DNA of 64,000 nucleotides from Bacteroidota bacterium (GCA_027621555.1 JAQCBJ010000004.1:1-64000); one strand, 5' to 3'. Counted from the first letter of the stretch, positions 16,803 through 26,699 are shown. The notes: generated by a model not told the origin, from the sequence alone. Translations and numbers: made by a program.

Positions 16803-18044
16803 TCAACGCGAGGGAGCCGAGAGCTCCTTCGGATAGCACAAAAAGCTTTTCTCGACCGGCCGACTCAACATTTGAAGGTTGAGGTGGTCGTTCGCGTCCG
16901 CAAAATCGCGGGGGGTGCCGTCTTTGTAGAGGACGAGGATGCCCTTGGGGACGTAGGCCTTGTTGTCGATTCGGGCGTTGCTGACTAAAAACTCGGCGTC
17001 CTCCTTTGTGAAGCCGAGGGCGTCTGCGGTGGCTTGGACCCGCTCTTGCACGTCGGCCTCGGTGAAAGGGTCCGGGCGCAATTCGATGCGGAACAACCCT
17101 CGGTCGAGCAGGCGCTGGCTGAGCATGGCGAGCACGCGGTCTTCGTGGTGCCGCCACGACTTCATGGCGACGAAGATGTCGCTGTCGTCCAATTCGCAGA
17201 ATCGCTCAAGCACTTCCGGGTCGGCCAAGAATTTCGCGCGGTCGAGGTCGTCGTGCAAAAAGAGCGACAGCGCCGGAGAGGCAAACACGGGAACGCCTTG
17301 GCGCACCAAATGCTTGGCTCGACGCAGCACAAGCATGAGCATGTGCTCGGCACTCAACACCGTGCGGTGCAGGTACACCTGCCAGTACATGAGGCGTCGC
17401 GCTACGATGAACTTTTCAATGGAATAGATGGCCTTCTCTTCCACACACAGTTGGCCGTCGACCACGTTGAGCATTTTGATGATGCGCTCGCTGCCCACCT
17501 TGCCTTCGGTCACGCCGCTGTAGAAGCTGTCGCGGGCGAGGTAGTCGAGCCGGTCCATGTCGAGTTGGCTGCTCACCAATTGGTGGAGGAACGGCTTGGG
17601 ATGGTGGTCGTTGAAAATCTCAATGGCCAAATCCAAGGCCCCGCCCATCTCCTCGTTCAGCCGTCCCATGATCAGCGCACTCACGTCTTCGTGGTTCACG
17701 CCCTGCACGATGCTGTGCTCCAACGCGTGGCTGAAAGGACCGTGCCCCACGTCGTGGAGCAGGATGGCGAGGCACGCGGCCTCCGCTTCCGCCTCGGTGA
17801 TGTCCACGCCTTTGTTCCGGAGGCTGTCGATCGCTTCCTGCATCAGGTGCATGCAGCCGACTGCGTGGTGGAAGCGGTTGTGGACGGCCCCGGGGTAGAC
17901 GAGGTGGGAAAGCCCGAGTTGCGAGATGCGGCGCAAGCGTTGCATGTAGCGGTGGTCCATCAAATCGAGCGCCCGCTCGTGGCGCAGGGTCACAAACCCG
18001 TAGACGGGGTCATTGAGAATTTTGTGGCGGTTCACCGTGCTCAT
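16803..18044 (-). CDS. HD-domain phosphohydrolase (dGTPase-like)
   Basis: A 413-aa protein with an intact HD metal-binding signature: RFHHAVGCMHLM (first His), LLHDVGHGPFSH (HD pair) and LDMDRLDYLARDS (last Asp). The family resembles dNTP triphosphohydrolases, but the C-terminal two thirds are typical of the Bacteroidota HD superfamily protein of unknown substrate. It is convergent with RNase G with only 18 bases between stops, and divergent from porX. The minus strand carries TATCTCG immediately before the ATG, a degenerate -7 element that would give a leaderless start. Confidence 0.85.
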   Translation of the reverse strand: MSTVNRHKILNDPVYGFVTLRHERALDLMDHRYMQRLRRISQLGLSHLVYPGAVHNRFHHAVGCMHLMQEAIDSLRNKGVDITEAEAEAACLAILLHDVGHGPFSHALEHSIVQGVNHEDVSALIMGRLNEEMGGALDLAIEIFNDHHPKPFLHQLVSSQLDMDRLDYLARDSFYSGVTEGKVGSERIIKMLNVVDGQLCVEEKAIYSIEKFIVARRLMYWQVYLHRTVLSAEHMLMLVLRRAKHLVRQGVPVFASPALSLFLHDDLDRAKFLADPEVLERFCELDDSDIFVAMKSWRHHEDRVLAMLSQRLLDRGLFRIELRPDPFTEADVQERVQATADALGFTKEDAEFLVSNARIDNKAYVPKGILVLYKDGTPRDFADANDHLNLQMLSRPVEKSFLCYPKELSAPSR

Positions 18045-18157
18045 CGAGATACGAAGTCGGGCGTCTCGACGTTACTTTGCCGTCAGGCGAGGTTCACGGC
18101 GAGAGACGCCGCAAGATACGCGCCGAGCCAACGCTCTGAAACGAGGTTGGCGCACGA

Positions 18158-19732
18158 ATGCAAACCGAGATGGGACGACCACAAATTCTTTGGGCCGACG
18201 ACGAGATTGAGTTGTTGCGACCTCACATCATGTTCCTCGACGAAAAGGGCTACGACGTGACAGGCGTGAACAGCGGGGTGGAAGCCCTGGACGAAGTGGA
18301 GGCGCGGCCTTTTGACGTGGTGTTTTTGGACGAAAACATGCCCGGATTGAACGGCATCGAAACGCTGCAGCGCATCAAGGAGAAGCACCCGCACTTGCCC
18401 GTGATCATGATTACGAAGAGCGAGGAGGAGCACATCATGGAGGAGGCCATTGGGTCCAAAATCAGCGACTACCTCATCAAGCCCGTCAACCCTCACCAGA
18501 TTCTGTTGGCGGTCAAGAAGATCTTGGACAACCAGCGCCTTCAGGGCGAGCAGGCGCAGTCAACGTACATGCGCGAGTTCAGGGAGCTGGCGATGAGGTT
18601 GGGGGGACGCATGGGGGCCCAAGAATGGTCGGAGGTGTATCGGCGGTTGATGCACTGGCACACGACGTTGGGCGAGTCGGGGGACCGGAGCATGTTGGAG
18701 ATTTTGGAAAGCCAACATGCGGAGGCCAACCACCAATTCGTGCGCTTTGTGGAGGACAACTACGAGGCGTGGATGACGGGGTTGAAGGAGGCGCCCATGA
18801 TGTCCCATCGGGTGCTGCCCGAGTGGTTGCCCAGCGCCATCGAAGGGGCGGATGGTCGGCCCGTGTTTTTGGTGGTCATCGACAACCTCCGTTGGGACCA
18901 GTGGCGCACCATTGCTCCGACGCTTCGCCCCAAGTGGAACATGGTCGAAGAGAAGACGTACTTCAGCATTCTGCCCACCGCCACGCAGTATGCGCGCAAC
19001 GCGTTGTTTGCAGGAATGACCCCTGGCGAGATTGCTCGGGTCATGCCCAACCTCTGGATCGGAGAAAACGAGCAAGGCTCGAAAAACGCCAACGAGGAAG
19101 CGTTGCAACAGGGTTTGTTTTCGCGTTTGGGCGTGCAGGGAAAGACGTCGTACCACAAGATCACCAACCTGCAGGCGGGCAAGAAATTGGCGGACCGCTT
19201 CCACGAGTTGAAGGGCCAAGAGGTCATCACCGTGGTGTACAATTTTGTGGACATGCTCAGCCATGCCCGGTCCGAGATGGAAGTGATCAAAGAGCTGGCC
19301 GACGACGAGGCCGCCTACCGAAGCTTGACCCATTCTTGGTTCCAGCACAGCCCCCTGAAGGAAATGATGGACGCCATGGCCGAGATGGGCGGGCGCATGA
19401 TTTTGACGACCGACCACGGGACCATTCGTGTCGACCACCCCGTGGAAGTGCGTGGCGACCGCGAAACCAACAGCAACCTGCGCTACAAAGTCGGTCGAAA
19501 CTTGGGGTACGACACCAGCGAGGTCATGGAGCTTCGCAACCCGGACAAAGCGGGGTTGCCCAAGCCCAACGTCTCGAGTTCGTACATTTTTGGGAAAGGC
19601 AAGGATTTTCTCGTGTACCCCAACAACGCTGCGAAATACACCAAAACGTTCCGCGACACATTCCAGCACGGCGGTGTGAGCATGGAAGAGATGATTGTGC
19701 CGTTTGTGATTTTGGATCCCAAAGGGGTGTGA
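18158..19732 (+). CDS. porX: PorX-type response regulator with PglZ domain
   Basis: A 524-aa protein. A receiver domain (residues 1-125) has acidic pocket DDE at 14-16, phosphoacceptor D58 in VVFLDENMPG, the T/S position in MITKS, and lysine in LIKPVNP. It is followed by a helical linker and a PglZ domain (about residues 215-520), an alkaline-phosphatase-like fold with metal-site segments VVIDNLRWDQW and TTDHGTIRVDHP. In Porphyromonas this protein, with kinase PorY, controls type IX secretion genes. No kinase gene is adjacent here. The start may also be ATG 18170 (MGRPQILW). tsaE follows after 1 nt. Confidence 0.92.
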   Translation: MQTEMGRPQILWADDEIELLRPHIMFLDEKGYDVTGVNSGVEALDEVEARPFDVVFLDENMPGLNGIETLQRIKEKHPHLPVIMITKSEEEHIMEEAIGSKISDYLIKPVNPHQILLAVKKILDNQRLQGEQAQSTYMREFRELAMRLGGRMGAQEWSEVYRRLMHWHTTLGESGDRSMLEILESQHAEANHQFVRFVEDNYEAWMTGLKEAPMMSHRVLPEWLPSAIEGADGRPVFLVVIDNLRWDQWRTIAPTLRPKWNMVEEKTYFSILPTATQYARNALFAGMTPGEIARVMPNLWIGENEQGSKNANEEALQQGLFSRLGVQGKTSYHKITNLQAGKKLADRFHELKGQEVITVVYNFVDMLSHARSEMEVIKELADDEAAYRSLTHSWFQHSPLKEMMDAMAEMGGRMILTTDHGTIRVDHPVEVRGDRETNSNLRYKVGRNLGYDTSEVMELRNPDKAGLPKPNVSSSYIFGKGKDFLVYPNNAAKYTKTFRDTFQHGGVSMEEMIVPFVILDPKGV

Positions 19733-19733
19733 C

Positions 19734-20189
19734 ATGGCGACGTTGGTGGACATCTGCACGTGGCGTCGGTTTGAACTGAGCGAGCTCGAGGAGGTGGCAG
19801 CGCGCCTGTCCCAGTGCTTGCCCCACTCCGGTGTGGTGGCTGTGCACGGCCCCATGGGCGCGGGAAAGACCACCCTGGTGCGTGCGTTGTTGCAGGCGTG
19901 GGGCGTGGAGGAAGATGCGGCGAGCCCAACCTTTGGGCTCGTGCACCACCACAAGGCACATCGGAACGGAGAGGAGGTCAAGGTGCGTCACATGGACCTG
20001 TATCGCCTTGAAGACGAGGAAGAAGCGGAACGGTCGGGCATTGCCGAAATGCTGGGCGATCCGGCATTGAATTTGGTGGAATGGCCGGAGCGGGTGCCAG
20101 GGTTGATGCCCGACGACGCTTGGCTTTTGCGCATCGAGCCGTTGGAGGACGGGGCGCGTTCTTGCATTTTGTCGCAGTTGCAGGCGTGA
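19734..20189 (+). CDS. tsaE: tRNA t6A biosynthesis ATPase TsaE
   Basis: A 151-aa P-loop protein. Walker A is GPMGAGKTTLVRAL at about residues 39-52; then come the family segment SPTFGLVHHH and the RHMDLYRLEDEEEAERSGI block. TsaE works with TsaB and TsaD to make threonylcarbamoyladenosine in tRNAs reading ANN codons. It starts 1 base after the porX stop and so is probably translated from the same mRNA. Confidence 0.93.
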   Translation: MATLVDICTWRRFELSELEEVAARLSQCLPHSGVVAVHGPMGAGKTTLVRALLQAWGVEEDAASPTFGLVHHHKAHRNGEEVKVRHMDLYRLEDEEEAERSGIAEMLGDPALNLVEWPERVPGLMPDDAWLLRIEPLEDGARSCILSQLQA

Positions 20190-20205
20190 TTCGCGAAGGG
20201 TTGGC

Positions 20206-20213
20206 TATTTTGG
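20206..20213 (+). promoter_or_regulatory. Degenerate -7 element (TATTTTGG) before alanine dehydrogenase gene
   Basis: TATTTTGG resembles TAnnTTTG with one T missing and ends 6 nt before the ATG at 20220. It is a weaker example of the close-spaced promoter pattern. Confidence 0.35.
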
Positions 20214-20219
20214 GCCCGC

Positions 20220-21437
20220 ATGGATTCTGGACGCAAAGCCATCAAAGCCCTCGCACGTGAGGCGGCCCTTCTTCCCCAGGAGGAATTGCTGCATGCCAAA
20301 CAGGGGCACGCCGAATTGACCATTGGCATCCCCGCAGAGACCAGCCTTCAAGAAAAGCGGGTTGCACTCGTGCCGGAGGCCGTTGCCCTGCTCGTTGCCC
20401 ATGGGCACCAAGTCCTTGTGGAAACCCAAGCGGGAGCGGAAGCCCAATTTTCTGACAACGACTACAGCGAGTCTGGCGCGCGCATCGTGTACGACCGACG
20501 ACAAGTCTTTCAGGCCAACATCGTTTTGAAAGTCGAGCCGCCTTCGCTCGAGGAGGTGGAGTTGATGGGCATGCGTCAAACCCTCATTTCCGCGCTTCAA
20601 TTGAGCGTCCAAAACGAGGGTTTGCTCGAGGCGTTAAGCGCCAAGAAAACAACGGCCATTGCTTGGGACTTTGTCCAAAACGAAAATGGCATTCAACCGT
20701 TGGTTCGCGCCATGGGCGAAATCGCGGGAAACACCGCCGTGCTTCTTGCAGGCGAGTTGATGGCAAGCGTGAGCGGCCAGGGCACCATGCTCGGTGGCGT
20801 GAGCGGGGTACGGCCCAGCGAAGTGGTCATCCTCGGTGCGGGCACCGTCGGCGAATACGCCACGCGCTCGGCGCTGGGACTTGGTGCAAGCGTCAAGGTG
20901 TTTGACAACTCGGTCCACCGCCTCATCCGCCTCCAAAATGCCGTAGGCCAGCGCCTCTGGACGTCGACCCTCCAGCCTTCCGTGTTGGAAGAGGCGTTGC
21001 GCACGGCGGACGTCGCCATTGGCGCTGTTCGGGGCTCCGGTTCGCGCGCTCCCATGTTGGTCAGCGAGCCCATGGTTGCGGGCATGCGCGATCGATCCAT
21101 CGTCGTGGACGTGAGCATCGACCGTGGAGGGGTGTTTGAAACCTCGCGACTTACGAGCCACGAACGCCCCACGTTCATCGAATGCGGAGTGATTCACTAC
21201 TGCGTACCCAACATCCCGTCCCGGGTGTCGCGCACCGCGAGCAAGGCCTTGAGCAACATCTTTGCCCCCATGCTTCTCGGTGTGGCCGGCGAGGGAGGGG
21301 TGGTTCCGTCCATCAAGGAGCACAACTTGATCCGCACCGGGGTATACATGTTCAACGGCACCCTCACCAACGAGGAAATTGCGTTGCATCGGAACCTGCC
21401 ATGGAAGCCACTTGATTTGTTGGCGGCCACCCTCTGA
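20220..21437 (+). CDS. ald: Alanine dehydrogenase
   Basis: A 405-aa NAD-dependent enzyme that interconverts alanine and pyruvate plus ammonia. It has the N-terminal domain start TIGIPAETSLQEKRVALVPE, the dinucleotide-binding VVILGAGTVGEYA at about residues 199-211, and the C-terminal YCVPNIPSRVSRTAS. It carries about 32 extra N-terminal residues before the usual family start, including QEELLHAKQGHAE, as seen in the long Bacteroidota form; a pyridine nucleotide transhydrogenase alpha subunit is less likely given the single-chain length. It is convergent with mutS after 14 bases. Confidence 0.88.
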   Translation: MDSGRKAIKALAREAALLPQEELLHAKQGHAELTIGIPAETSLQEKRVALVPEAVALLVAHGHQVLVETQAGAEAQFSDNDYSESGARIVYDRRQVFQANIVLKVEPPSLEEVELMGMRQTLISALQLSVQNEGLLEALSAKKTTAIAWDFVQNENGIQPLVRAMGEIAGNTAVLLAGELMASVSGQGTMLGGVSGVRPSEVVILGAGTVGEYATRSALGLGASVKVFDNSVHRLIRLQNAVGQRLWTSTLQPSVLEEALRTADVAIGAVRGSGSRAPMLVSEPMVAGMRDRSIVVDVSIDRGGVFETSRLTSHERPTFIECGVIHYCVPNIPSRVSRTASKALSNIFAPMLLGVAGEGGVVPSIKEHNLIRTGVYMFNGTLTNEEIALHRNLPWKPLDLLAATL

Positions 21438-21451
21438 TTCGAAGCTTCCGT

Positions 21452-24082
21452 TTAGGCGTTCAGGGCCTCTCCCGACTTTTTGCCCGTCAGGGTGGCCTTG
21501 ATTTCATGCAGTTTCATCAGCGCCTGCACTGGCGTCAAATGGTCGATGTCGACCTCCATGATTTGGTCTCGAATGGACTCGAGGGCAGGGTCGTCGAGCT
21601 GGAAGAAACTCATTTGAATGCCCTCCTCAGGAGTGACGATGCCGCGGATGTCCGGTTGCGGTGAAGCCGCGCCTTCCGCTCGGGCCGATTCAAGCGTCGC
21701 CAACACCTCCTCCGCTCGACGCACGAGGCTGCGCGGCATGCCGGCCAATTGCGCCACGTGGATCCCAAAACTGTGGTTGGAACCGCCCGGCGCCAGCTTC
21801 CGCAAAAACACAATCTTGCCTCCCATCTCCTTCACACTGACGTTGACGTTGACGATGCGCGGGAAGCGCTGGCTCATGTCGTTCAGCTCGTGGTAGTGGG
21901 TCGCGAACAGCGTCAAGGGCCGCACCGATCCCGACTGGTGGAGGTGCTCGGCGATGGCCCAAGCAATGCTTACTCCGTCGTAGGTGCTCGTTCCACGCCC
22001 GATTTCGTCAAGCAAGACCAGACTGCGTTCCGTGAGGTTGTTCAGGATCGCCGCCGTCTCATTCATTTCCACCATGAACGTGGATTCTCCGCTGCTGATG
22101 TTGTCGGACGCACCCACGCGGGTGAAAATCCGGTCCAAAATTCCGAGGTCGGCATGCTTGGCCGGCACGAATGAACCGGCCTGCGCCATCAAGGAGATCA
22201 GCGCGGTCTGCCGGAGAAGCGCACTCTTTCCCGACATGTTGGGGCCAGTGACCATCAAGATTTGCCGTGAATCCGGGTCGAGCTGGACGTCGTTGGCCAC
22301 GTACGTTTCTCCCGTGGGAAGTTGCCTTTCGATGACCGGATGACGCCCCTCCGTGATGGTCAAGCCTTGGGCCTCGGTCATGCGGGGGCGGGTGTACCCC
22401 AAGTTCGTCGCTGTCTCGGCATGGCTCGCCAACATGTCGAGGAGGCCCATGGCGCGAGCGTTTTGCATGAGTGGTGCCACTTCGGCCACGCACGCCGCCA
22501 CAACCGCGGCAAACGCGGTGTGCTCAAGGGATTCCGCTTGTTCCTTGGCGGTGAGGATTTGGGATTCCAACTCCTTCAGTTCCTCGGTGATGTACCGCTC
22601 CGCCTGCGTGAGGGTCTGCTTGCGAATCCACTCCTCAGGGACCTTGTCTTTGTGCGCATTCCGCACCTCGAGGTAGTATCCAAAGACGTTGTTGAACGCA
22701 ATCTTCAACCCGCTGATGCCCGTGGCTTCTGCCTCTCGGTCGCGAATCGCATCCAACGCCTCTTGGCTGTGGAAGGCCAAACGTCGCACCTCATCCAATT
22801 TGGCATTCACGCCTGAGGCAATGACTTCTCCTTTGCCGATGGCGGTGGCCGGTTCCTCCACCAATTCGCGGTCGAGTCGCTCGAGCAGGCTTGTGCAGGG
22901 ACTGAGTTTTTCGAGGTAAGGCAGGAGGGCATCTTCACCCGCTGTGGCGTCGGCGACCGATTGAACGGCGTGCAAACCGCGACGGACGTGCCCCATCTCC
23001 CGGGGATTGATGCGTCCCGAGCTCGCCTTTGACGTGAGGCGTTCCAGGTCGCCCACTGAATTGAGAATGCCGCGCAAGTCGTGGCGGAGCGCCACTTGCT
23101 CGGCGAGGCGGTCGACGGCTTCGTGCCGTGCCGTGATGGCTTGAAGGTCCGTCAACGGGGCCACCAAGCTGCGCCGCAGGGCGCGTCCGCCCATCGGAGT
23201 GCACGTGCGGTCGAGCACATCCACAAGCGTCGTGCCGTCGGGATGGTTGGGATGAAGGATCTCGAGGTTGCGAACCGTGAACCGGTCAAGCCACATGCCT
23301 TCGTCTGGGCGCAAGCGGCGGATGCCTTGCACGTGGTCCAATTGACGGTGATGGGTGGCGTCGAGATAATGCAAAATGGCGCCCGCCGCCACGGTGGCCA
23401 GCGGCGCGTCATCGAGCCCAAATCCCTTCAACGTCCCTGTGGCGAACTGGCGTTCGATTTGATCGTGCGCGTGCGCTTCGGTGAACACCCAATCGTCCAG
23501 CCGGGTTCGCGGCACGTCATCACCAAACAGGGTTTGCACGTCCCGTTCGTGCAAGCGGTTGACCAGCCACTCTTTGGGCTCCAAGCTTCGAAGGATGCGG
23601 TCCACCCAGCGGCTGTCGCCTTCTGCCGCCTGAAATTCCCCAGTGCTGAGGTCGAGCAGGGCGAGTCCCACCGCTTTAGGCGTCCAATGGAGGGCGGCGA
23701 TGAAGTGGTTGGCTTTGCTCTCGAGCACGTGGTCGTGCATGACCAAGCCCGGCGTGACCAACTCGGTGACGCCACGCTTGACAAGTCCTTTGGCTTGTTT
23801 GGGGTCCTCGAGTTGGTCGCACACCGCCACCTTCAGCCCGCTCTTGACCAACTTCGGCAAATAAGTGTCCAAGCTGTGGTGAGGGAAACCGGCGAGCTCG
23901 ATCTCCGAAGCGCTTCCGTTGCCGCGCTTGGTCAATACAATGTTGAGGACCTTGGCGGCCGCAATGGCATCCTCGCCAAACGTCTCGTAGAAATCCCCCA
24001 CACGAAAGAGCAGCACGGTGTCCGGATGCTTGGCTTTGATCCGGTTGTATTGCTTCATCAAGGGGGTTTCCTTCCCAGCCAC
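21452..24082 (-). CDS. mutS: DNA mismatch repair ATPase MutS
   Basis: An 876-aa protein with mismatch-binding motif FYETFG near residue 37, the connector and lever domains, Walker A TGPNMSGKSALLRQT, Walker B LVLLDEIGRGTSTYDG and the ATHYHEL switch. It recognises mismatches and recruits repair factors. The start is GTG 24082 (MAGKETPLMKQYN); ATG 24058 is the nearest alternative, but family members usually include the KETPLMKQYN segment. A TACATTCG element at 24126-24133 on the minus strand predicts a leader of about 40 nt. Confidence 0.96.
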   Translation of the reverse strand: MAGKETPLMKQYNRIKAKHPDTVLLFRVGDFYETFGEDAIAAAKVLNIVLTKRGNGSASEIELAGFPHHSLDTYLPKLVKSGLKVAVCDQLEDPKQAKGLVKRGVTELVTPGLVMHDHVLESKANHFIAALHWTPKAVGLALLDLSTGEFQAAEGDSRWVDRILRSLEPKEWLVNRLHERDVQTLFGDDVPRTRLDDWVFTEAHAHDQIERQFATGTLKGFGLDDAPLATVAAGAILHYLDATHHRQLDHVQGIRRLRPDEGMWLDRFTVRNLEILHPNHPDGTTLVDVLDRTCTPMGGRALRRSLVAPLTDLQAITARHEAVDRLAEQVALRHDLRGILNSVGDLERLTSKASSGRINPREMGHVRRGLHAVQSVADATAGEDALLPYLEKLSPCTSLLERLDRELVEEPATAIGKGEVIASGVNAKLDEVRRLAFHSQEALDAIRDREAEATGISGLKIAFNNVFGYYLEVRNAHKDKVPEEWIRKQTLTQAERYITEELKELESQILTAKEQAESLEHTAFAAVVAACVAEVAPLMQNARAMGLLDMLASHAETATNLGYTRPRMTEAQGLTITEGRHPVIERQLPTGETYVANDVQLDPDSRQILMVTGPNMSGKSALLRQTALISLMAQAGSFVPAKHADLGILDRIFTRVGASDNISSGESTFMVEMNETAAILNNLTERSLVLLDEIGRGTSTYDGVSIAWAIAEHLHQSGSVRPLTLFATHYHELNDMSQRFPRIVNVNVSVKEMGGKIVFLRKLAPGGSNHSFGIHVAQLAGMPRSLVRRAEEVLATLESARAEGAASPQPDIRGIVTPEEGIQMSFFQLDDPALESIRDQIMEVDIDHLTPVQALMKLHEIKATLTGKKSGEALNA

Positions 24083-24125
24083 GTTCGCGCGATTTCGAGG
24101 TTCGTCTCACCAAATGGATGAACTT

Positions 24126-24133
24126 CGAATGTA
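24126..24133 (-). promoter_or_regulatory. -7 type promoter element (TACATTCG) of mutS
   Basis: The minus strand reads TACATTCG, fitting TAnnTTCG, about 43 nt upstream of GTG 24082. Confidence 0.4.
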
Positions 24134-24183
24134 CCCCGTTCGTGCCGGGAGTGCCCTGTTTCAGGGGGTTCCGTTATTCACAA

Positions 24184-24222
24184 GGGGTTCACATTGAAGG
24201 TCCACACGCGGACCTCAACCCC
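24184..24222 (-). terminator. Hairpin after the rhodanese lipoprotein gene
   Basis: A nested inverted repeat: outer arms GGGGTT (24184-24189) and AACCCC (24217-24222), inner arms AGGTCC (24198-24203) and GGACCT (24210-24215) with loop ACACGC. It lies just past the rhodanese stop on the minus strand and before the mutS promoter. There is no strong T-tract, so termination is plausible but not certain. Confidence 0.5.
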
Positions 24223-24230
24223 GGATGGCG

Positions 24231-24686
24231 CTAAAAATCCGACGGGGGCCCCGTCACAAGCGGGAGGCCATCTCGTTCCCATCCCGAGATGCCGTTTTCG
24301 AGGTTGTACACCTCCTTGTGGCCTGCCGCGACCAACTCTTTGGCGGTCAACCCACTCCGTCCGCCACCGGCACAGTACACCAGCACAGGGCGGTTGCGGG
24401 GAATCGAGTTCATGGCGTCTGCAAAGGCTTGCTCATCCCCCCAATAGTCCGCGTGCGCTGCGCCAGCGAGGTGTCCTTCGCTCCATTCTTCCGGCGTGCG
24501 CACGTCCAACAACAACGGCCCGTCCAGGGACGTCATCAGTTGCTGGAATTCCGCGTTGCTAACGTCTTTGAGGATGGGCCCTGCTTCCTTCTCAGTTTGA
24601 GCGTTGGAACACCCTGAAGAAAAGGCGACCACCGCCACCAAAAAGGGGAGAGCGATTCGAGAAAGGAGAGTTGCGGTCATGGTCAT
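24231..24686 (-). CDS. Rhodanese-domain lipoprotein
   Basis: A 151-aa exported protein. A hydrophobic signal segment ends in SSGC (a lipobox-like site at about residue 26), followed by one rhodanese domain with [19 protein letters not shown] and the active-site loop [10 protein letters not shown] (catalytic Cys). Single-domain rhodaneses transfer sulfane sulfur or sense redox; here it would act in the periplasm. Its start overlaps the clpX stop by 4 nt, so it is translated with clpX. Confidence 0.85.
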   Translation of the reverse strand: MTMTATLLSRIALPFLVAVVAFSSGCSNAQTEKEAGPILKDVSNAEFQQLMTSLDGPLLLDVRTPEEWSEGHLAGAAHADYWGDEQAFADAMNSIPRNRPVLVYCAGGGRSGLTAKELVAAGHKEVYNLENGISGWERDGLPLVTGPPSDF

Positions 24687-25966
24687 GAAGCTTTGGCTCC
24701 TGATTTAGGCTTGGTGCCACTCGGCTTGGCTTCGACGGGTTTTTGATCGTCGAAGTGGTCGTGCTGTGCTTGGATTTGTTCGTGCGCGTATTGGGCGGTG
24801 ACCCTGAGGCTTTTGGTGTCGCTGCCTGGCAGGTCAAACATGGCGTTGCGCAAGATGATCTCGCAGATGCCACGGAGTCCGCGTGCGCCCAGTTTTCGCT
24901 CGACCGCGTGGTCCACGATCAAATCCAGTGCGTCGGCCTCGAACTTCAACTCGATGTCGTCCATGGCGAACAGCTTCGTGTACTGCCGGATCAACGCGTT
25001 CTTCGGCTCGGTCAAGATGCGGCGCAACGCGCTCCGCTTGAGGGGACGCAACGCCGTCAACACCGGGAAGCGTCCAATCAATTCAGGAATCAACCCAAAC
25101 GCCCGAAGGTCCGCCGGATCGACGAACGCCAACGCCTCGTCTTCTTCCACCACTTGGCCGGCAGAAGCGTAGCCGATGGTGCTCTTGCGAAGGCGCCGAG
25201 CGACAATTTTCTCCATGCCCGCAAAGGCCCCTCCGCAAATGAAAAGGATGTTTCCCGTGTTGACGGTGATGAGCTTTTGCTCAGGGTGCTTCCGTCCGCC
25301 TTGCGGGGGTACTTGCACATCCGTGCCTTCGAGGAGCTTCAGCAAGGCTTGCTGCACCCCCTCGCCGCTCACGTCTCGCGTGATGGAGGGGTTGTCACTT
25401 TTGCGGGCAATCTTGTCAATCTCGTCGATGAACACGATGCCACGTTCTGCCGCTTGCACGTCGAAATCAGCGGATTGAAGCAAGCGTGACAACACGCTTT
25501 CCACGTCTTCGCCCACGTAGCCGGCTTCGGTGAGTACCGTCGCGTCAGCGATGCAAAACGGCACGTCCAACATCCGGGCGATGGTCTTGGCCAGCAGCGT
25601 TTTTCCCGTCCCGGTTTCCCCGACGAGGATCACGTTGCTCTTGTCCAATTCCACGCCTCCGTCGTCGTCGGTGTTTTTGTGGGTCAACCGCTTGTAGTGG
25701 TTGTACACCGCCACACTCAGGGTGCGCTTGGCCGCTTCCTGCCCGATGACAAAATCATCGAGGTAGGCTTTGATTTCGGCAGGCCTCCTCAGCGTGAAGT
25801 CCAAAGCGGATTGCACGCCGCTTTTGGCGGAGGCTTCCTCGAGCACGATGGCTTCCGCCTGCTCGACGCAGCGGTCGCAGATGTGACCGGTCGCACCGGC
25901 GATGAGGATTTCCACCTCGTCTTTGCGTCGACCGCAAAACGAGCATTGAATGTCTTGTTCGGACAT
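24683..25966 (-). CDS. clpX: ATP-dependent Clp protease ATP-binding subunit ClpX
   Basis: A 427-aa AAA+ unfoldase. The N-terminal zinc-binding domain has cysteines C8, C11, C30 and C33; Walker A is [13 protein letters not shown], Walker [13 protein letters not shown], the IGF-type ClpP loop reads TIGYASA-like sequence, and sensor-2 GARGLRGI is present. It feeds substrates to ClpP, whose gene lies immediately upstream. The C-terminal tail is Lys/Pro rich. A TAACTTCA element about 28 nt upstream may be a promoter, so clpX can also be transcribed alone. Confidence 0.96.
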   Translation of the reverse strand: MSEQDIQCSFCGRRKDEVEILIAGATGHICDRCVEQAEAIVLEEASAKSGVQSALDFTLRRPAEIKAYLDDFVIGQEAAKRTLSVAVYNHYKRLTHKNTDDDGGVELDKSNVILVGETGTGKTLLAKTIARMLDVPFCIADATVLTEAGYVGEDVESVLSRLLQSADFDVQAAERGIVFIDEIDKIARKSDNPSITRDVSGEGVQQALLKLLEGTDVQVPPQGGRKHPEQKLITVNTGNILFICGGAFAGMEKIVARRLRKSTIGYASAGQVVEEDEALAFVDPADLRAFGLIPELIGRFPVLTALRPLKRSALRRILTEPKNALIRQYTKLFAMDDIELKFEADALDLIVDHAVERKLGARGLRGICEIILRNAMFDLPGSDTKSLRVTAQYAHEQIQAQHDHFDDQKPVEAKPSGTKPKSGAKAS

Positions 25967-26006
25967 GGGCGTTCGTTCCGTTGTTTGCCCTTGAAGTTAG
26001 GAAGAA

Positions 26007-26699
26007 TCAGCTCGGGCGAACCAAGACTTCGTCAATCATTCCGTACTCCTTGGCTTCTTCGGCAATCATCCAGTAATCGCGGTCGCTGTCTTCCCAAACC
26101 TTGTCGTACGTCTGGCCGCTGTGCGTGGCGATGATGTCGTAGAGCTCCTTCTTGAGCTTCTGGATTTCGCGTGCCGTGATTTCGATGTCGGATGCTTGGC
26201 CACGAGCACCGCCCAAGGGCTGGTGGATCATGACGCGGCTGTGCTTGAGGCCGGTGCGCTTGCCCGCAGCACCTCCACAGAGCAACACTGCACCCATGGA
26301 GGCGGCCATGCCCGTGCAGATCGTCGCCACGTCCGGACGGATGTACTGCATCGTGTCGTAGATGCCCAATCCGGCGTACACGCTTCCCCCTGGGGAGTTG
26401 ATGTAAATCTGAATGTCTTTGCCAGGATCCGTCGATTCCAAAAAGAGGAGCTGAGCCTGAATGATGTTGGCGATGTAGTCGTCCACCCCGGTGCCGAGGA
26501 AGATGATGCGGTCGGCCATCAAACGAGAGAACACATCGACTTCCCGGAAGGGCATCGGACGTTCTTCAATCACCGTGCGCGTCATGTTGTCTGGACCCGA
26601 CACAGGGCTGTGCGTGGCCGAGATGTAATCTTCGACGGTGTGGCTGCTCATGCCGTGGTGGTGCACGGCGTACTTCAGGAATTCTTTGCGGTTGTTCAT
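26007..26699 (-). CDS. clpP: ATP-dependent Clp protease proteolytic subunit
   Basis: A 230-aa serine protease subunit with the complete triad S134 ([10 protein letters not shown]), H159 ([10 protein letters not shown]) and D208 (SDRDYWM). The N-terminal extension of about 40 residues is processed or structural, as is usual in Bacteroidota. It forms tetradecamers capped by ClpX. The order tig-clpP-clpX is the classic bacterial proteostasis operon. Upstream, TAATTTGG on the minus strand, about 17 nt from the start, may act as a promoter. Confidence 0.96.
   Translation of the reverse strand: MNNRKEFLKYAVHHHGMSSHTVEDYISATHSPVSGPDNMTRTVIEERPMPFREVDVFSRLMADRIIFLGTGVDDYIANIIQAQLLFLESTDPGKDIQIYINSPGGSVYAGLGIYDTMQYIRPDVATICTGMAASMGAVLLCGGAAGKRTGLKHSRVMIHQPLGGARGQASDIEITAREIQKLKKELYDIIATHSGQTYDKVWEDSDRDYWMIAEEAKEYGMIDEVLVRPS

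Noticed and set aside
18560-19981. 473-codon minus-strand frame
   Set aside because: Antisense to porX and the start of tsaE, both recognisable; no independent motif.
24154-24166. Small hairpin CCCTG-TTT-CAGGG before mutS
   Set aside because: Five pairs only, no T-tract and no clear position relative to transcripts; too weak to annotate.
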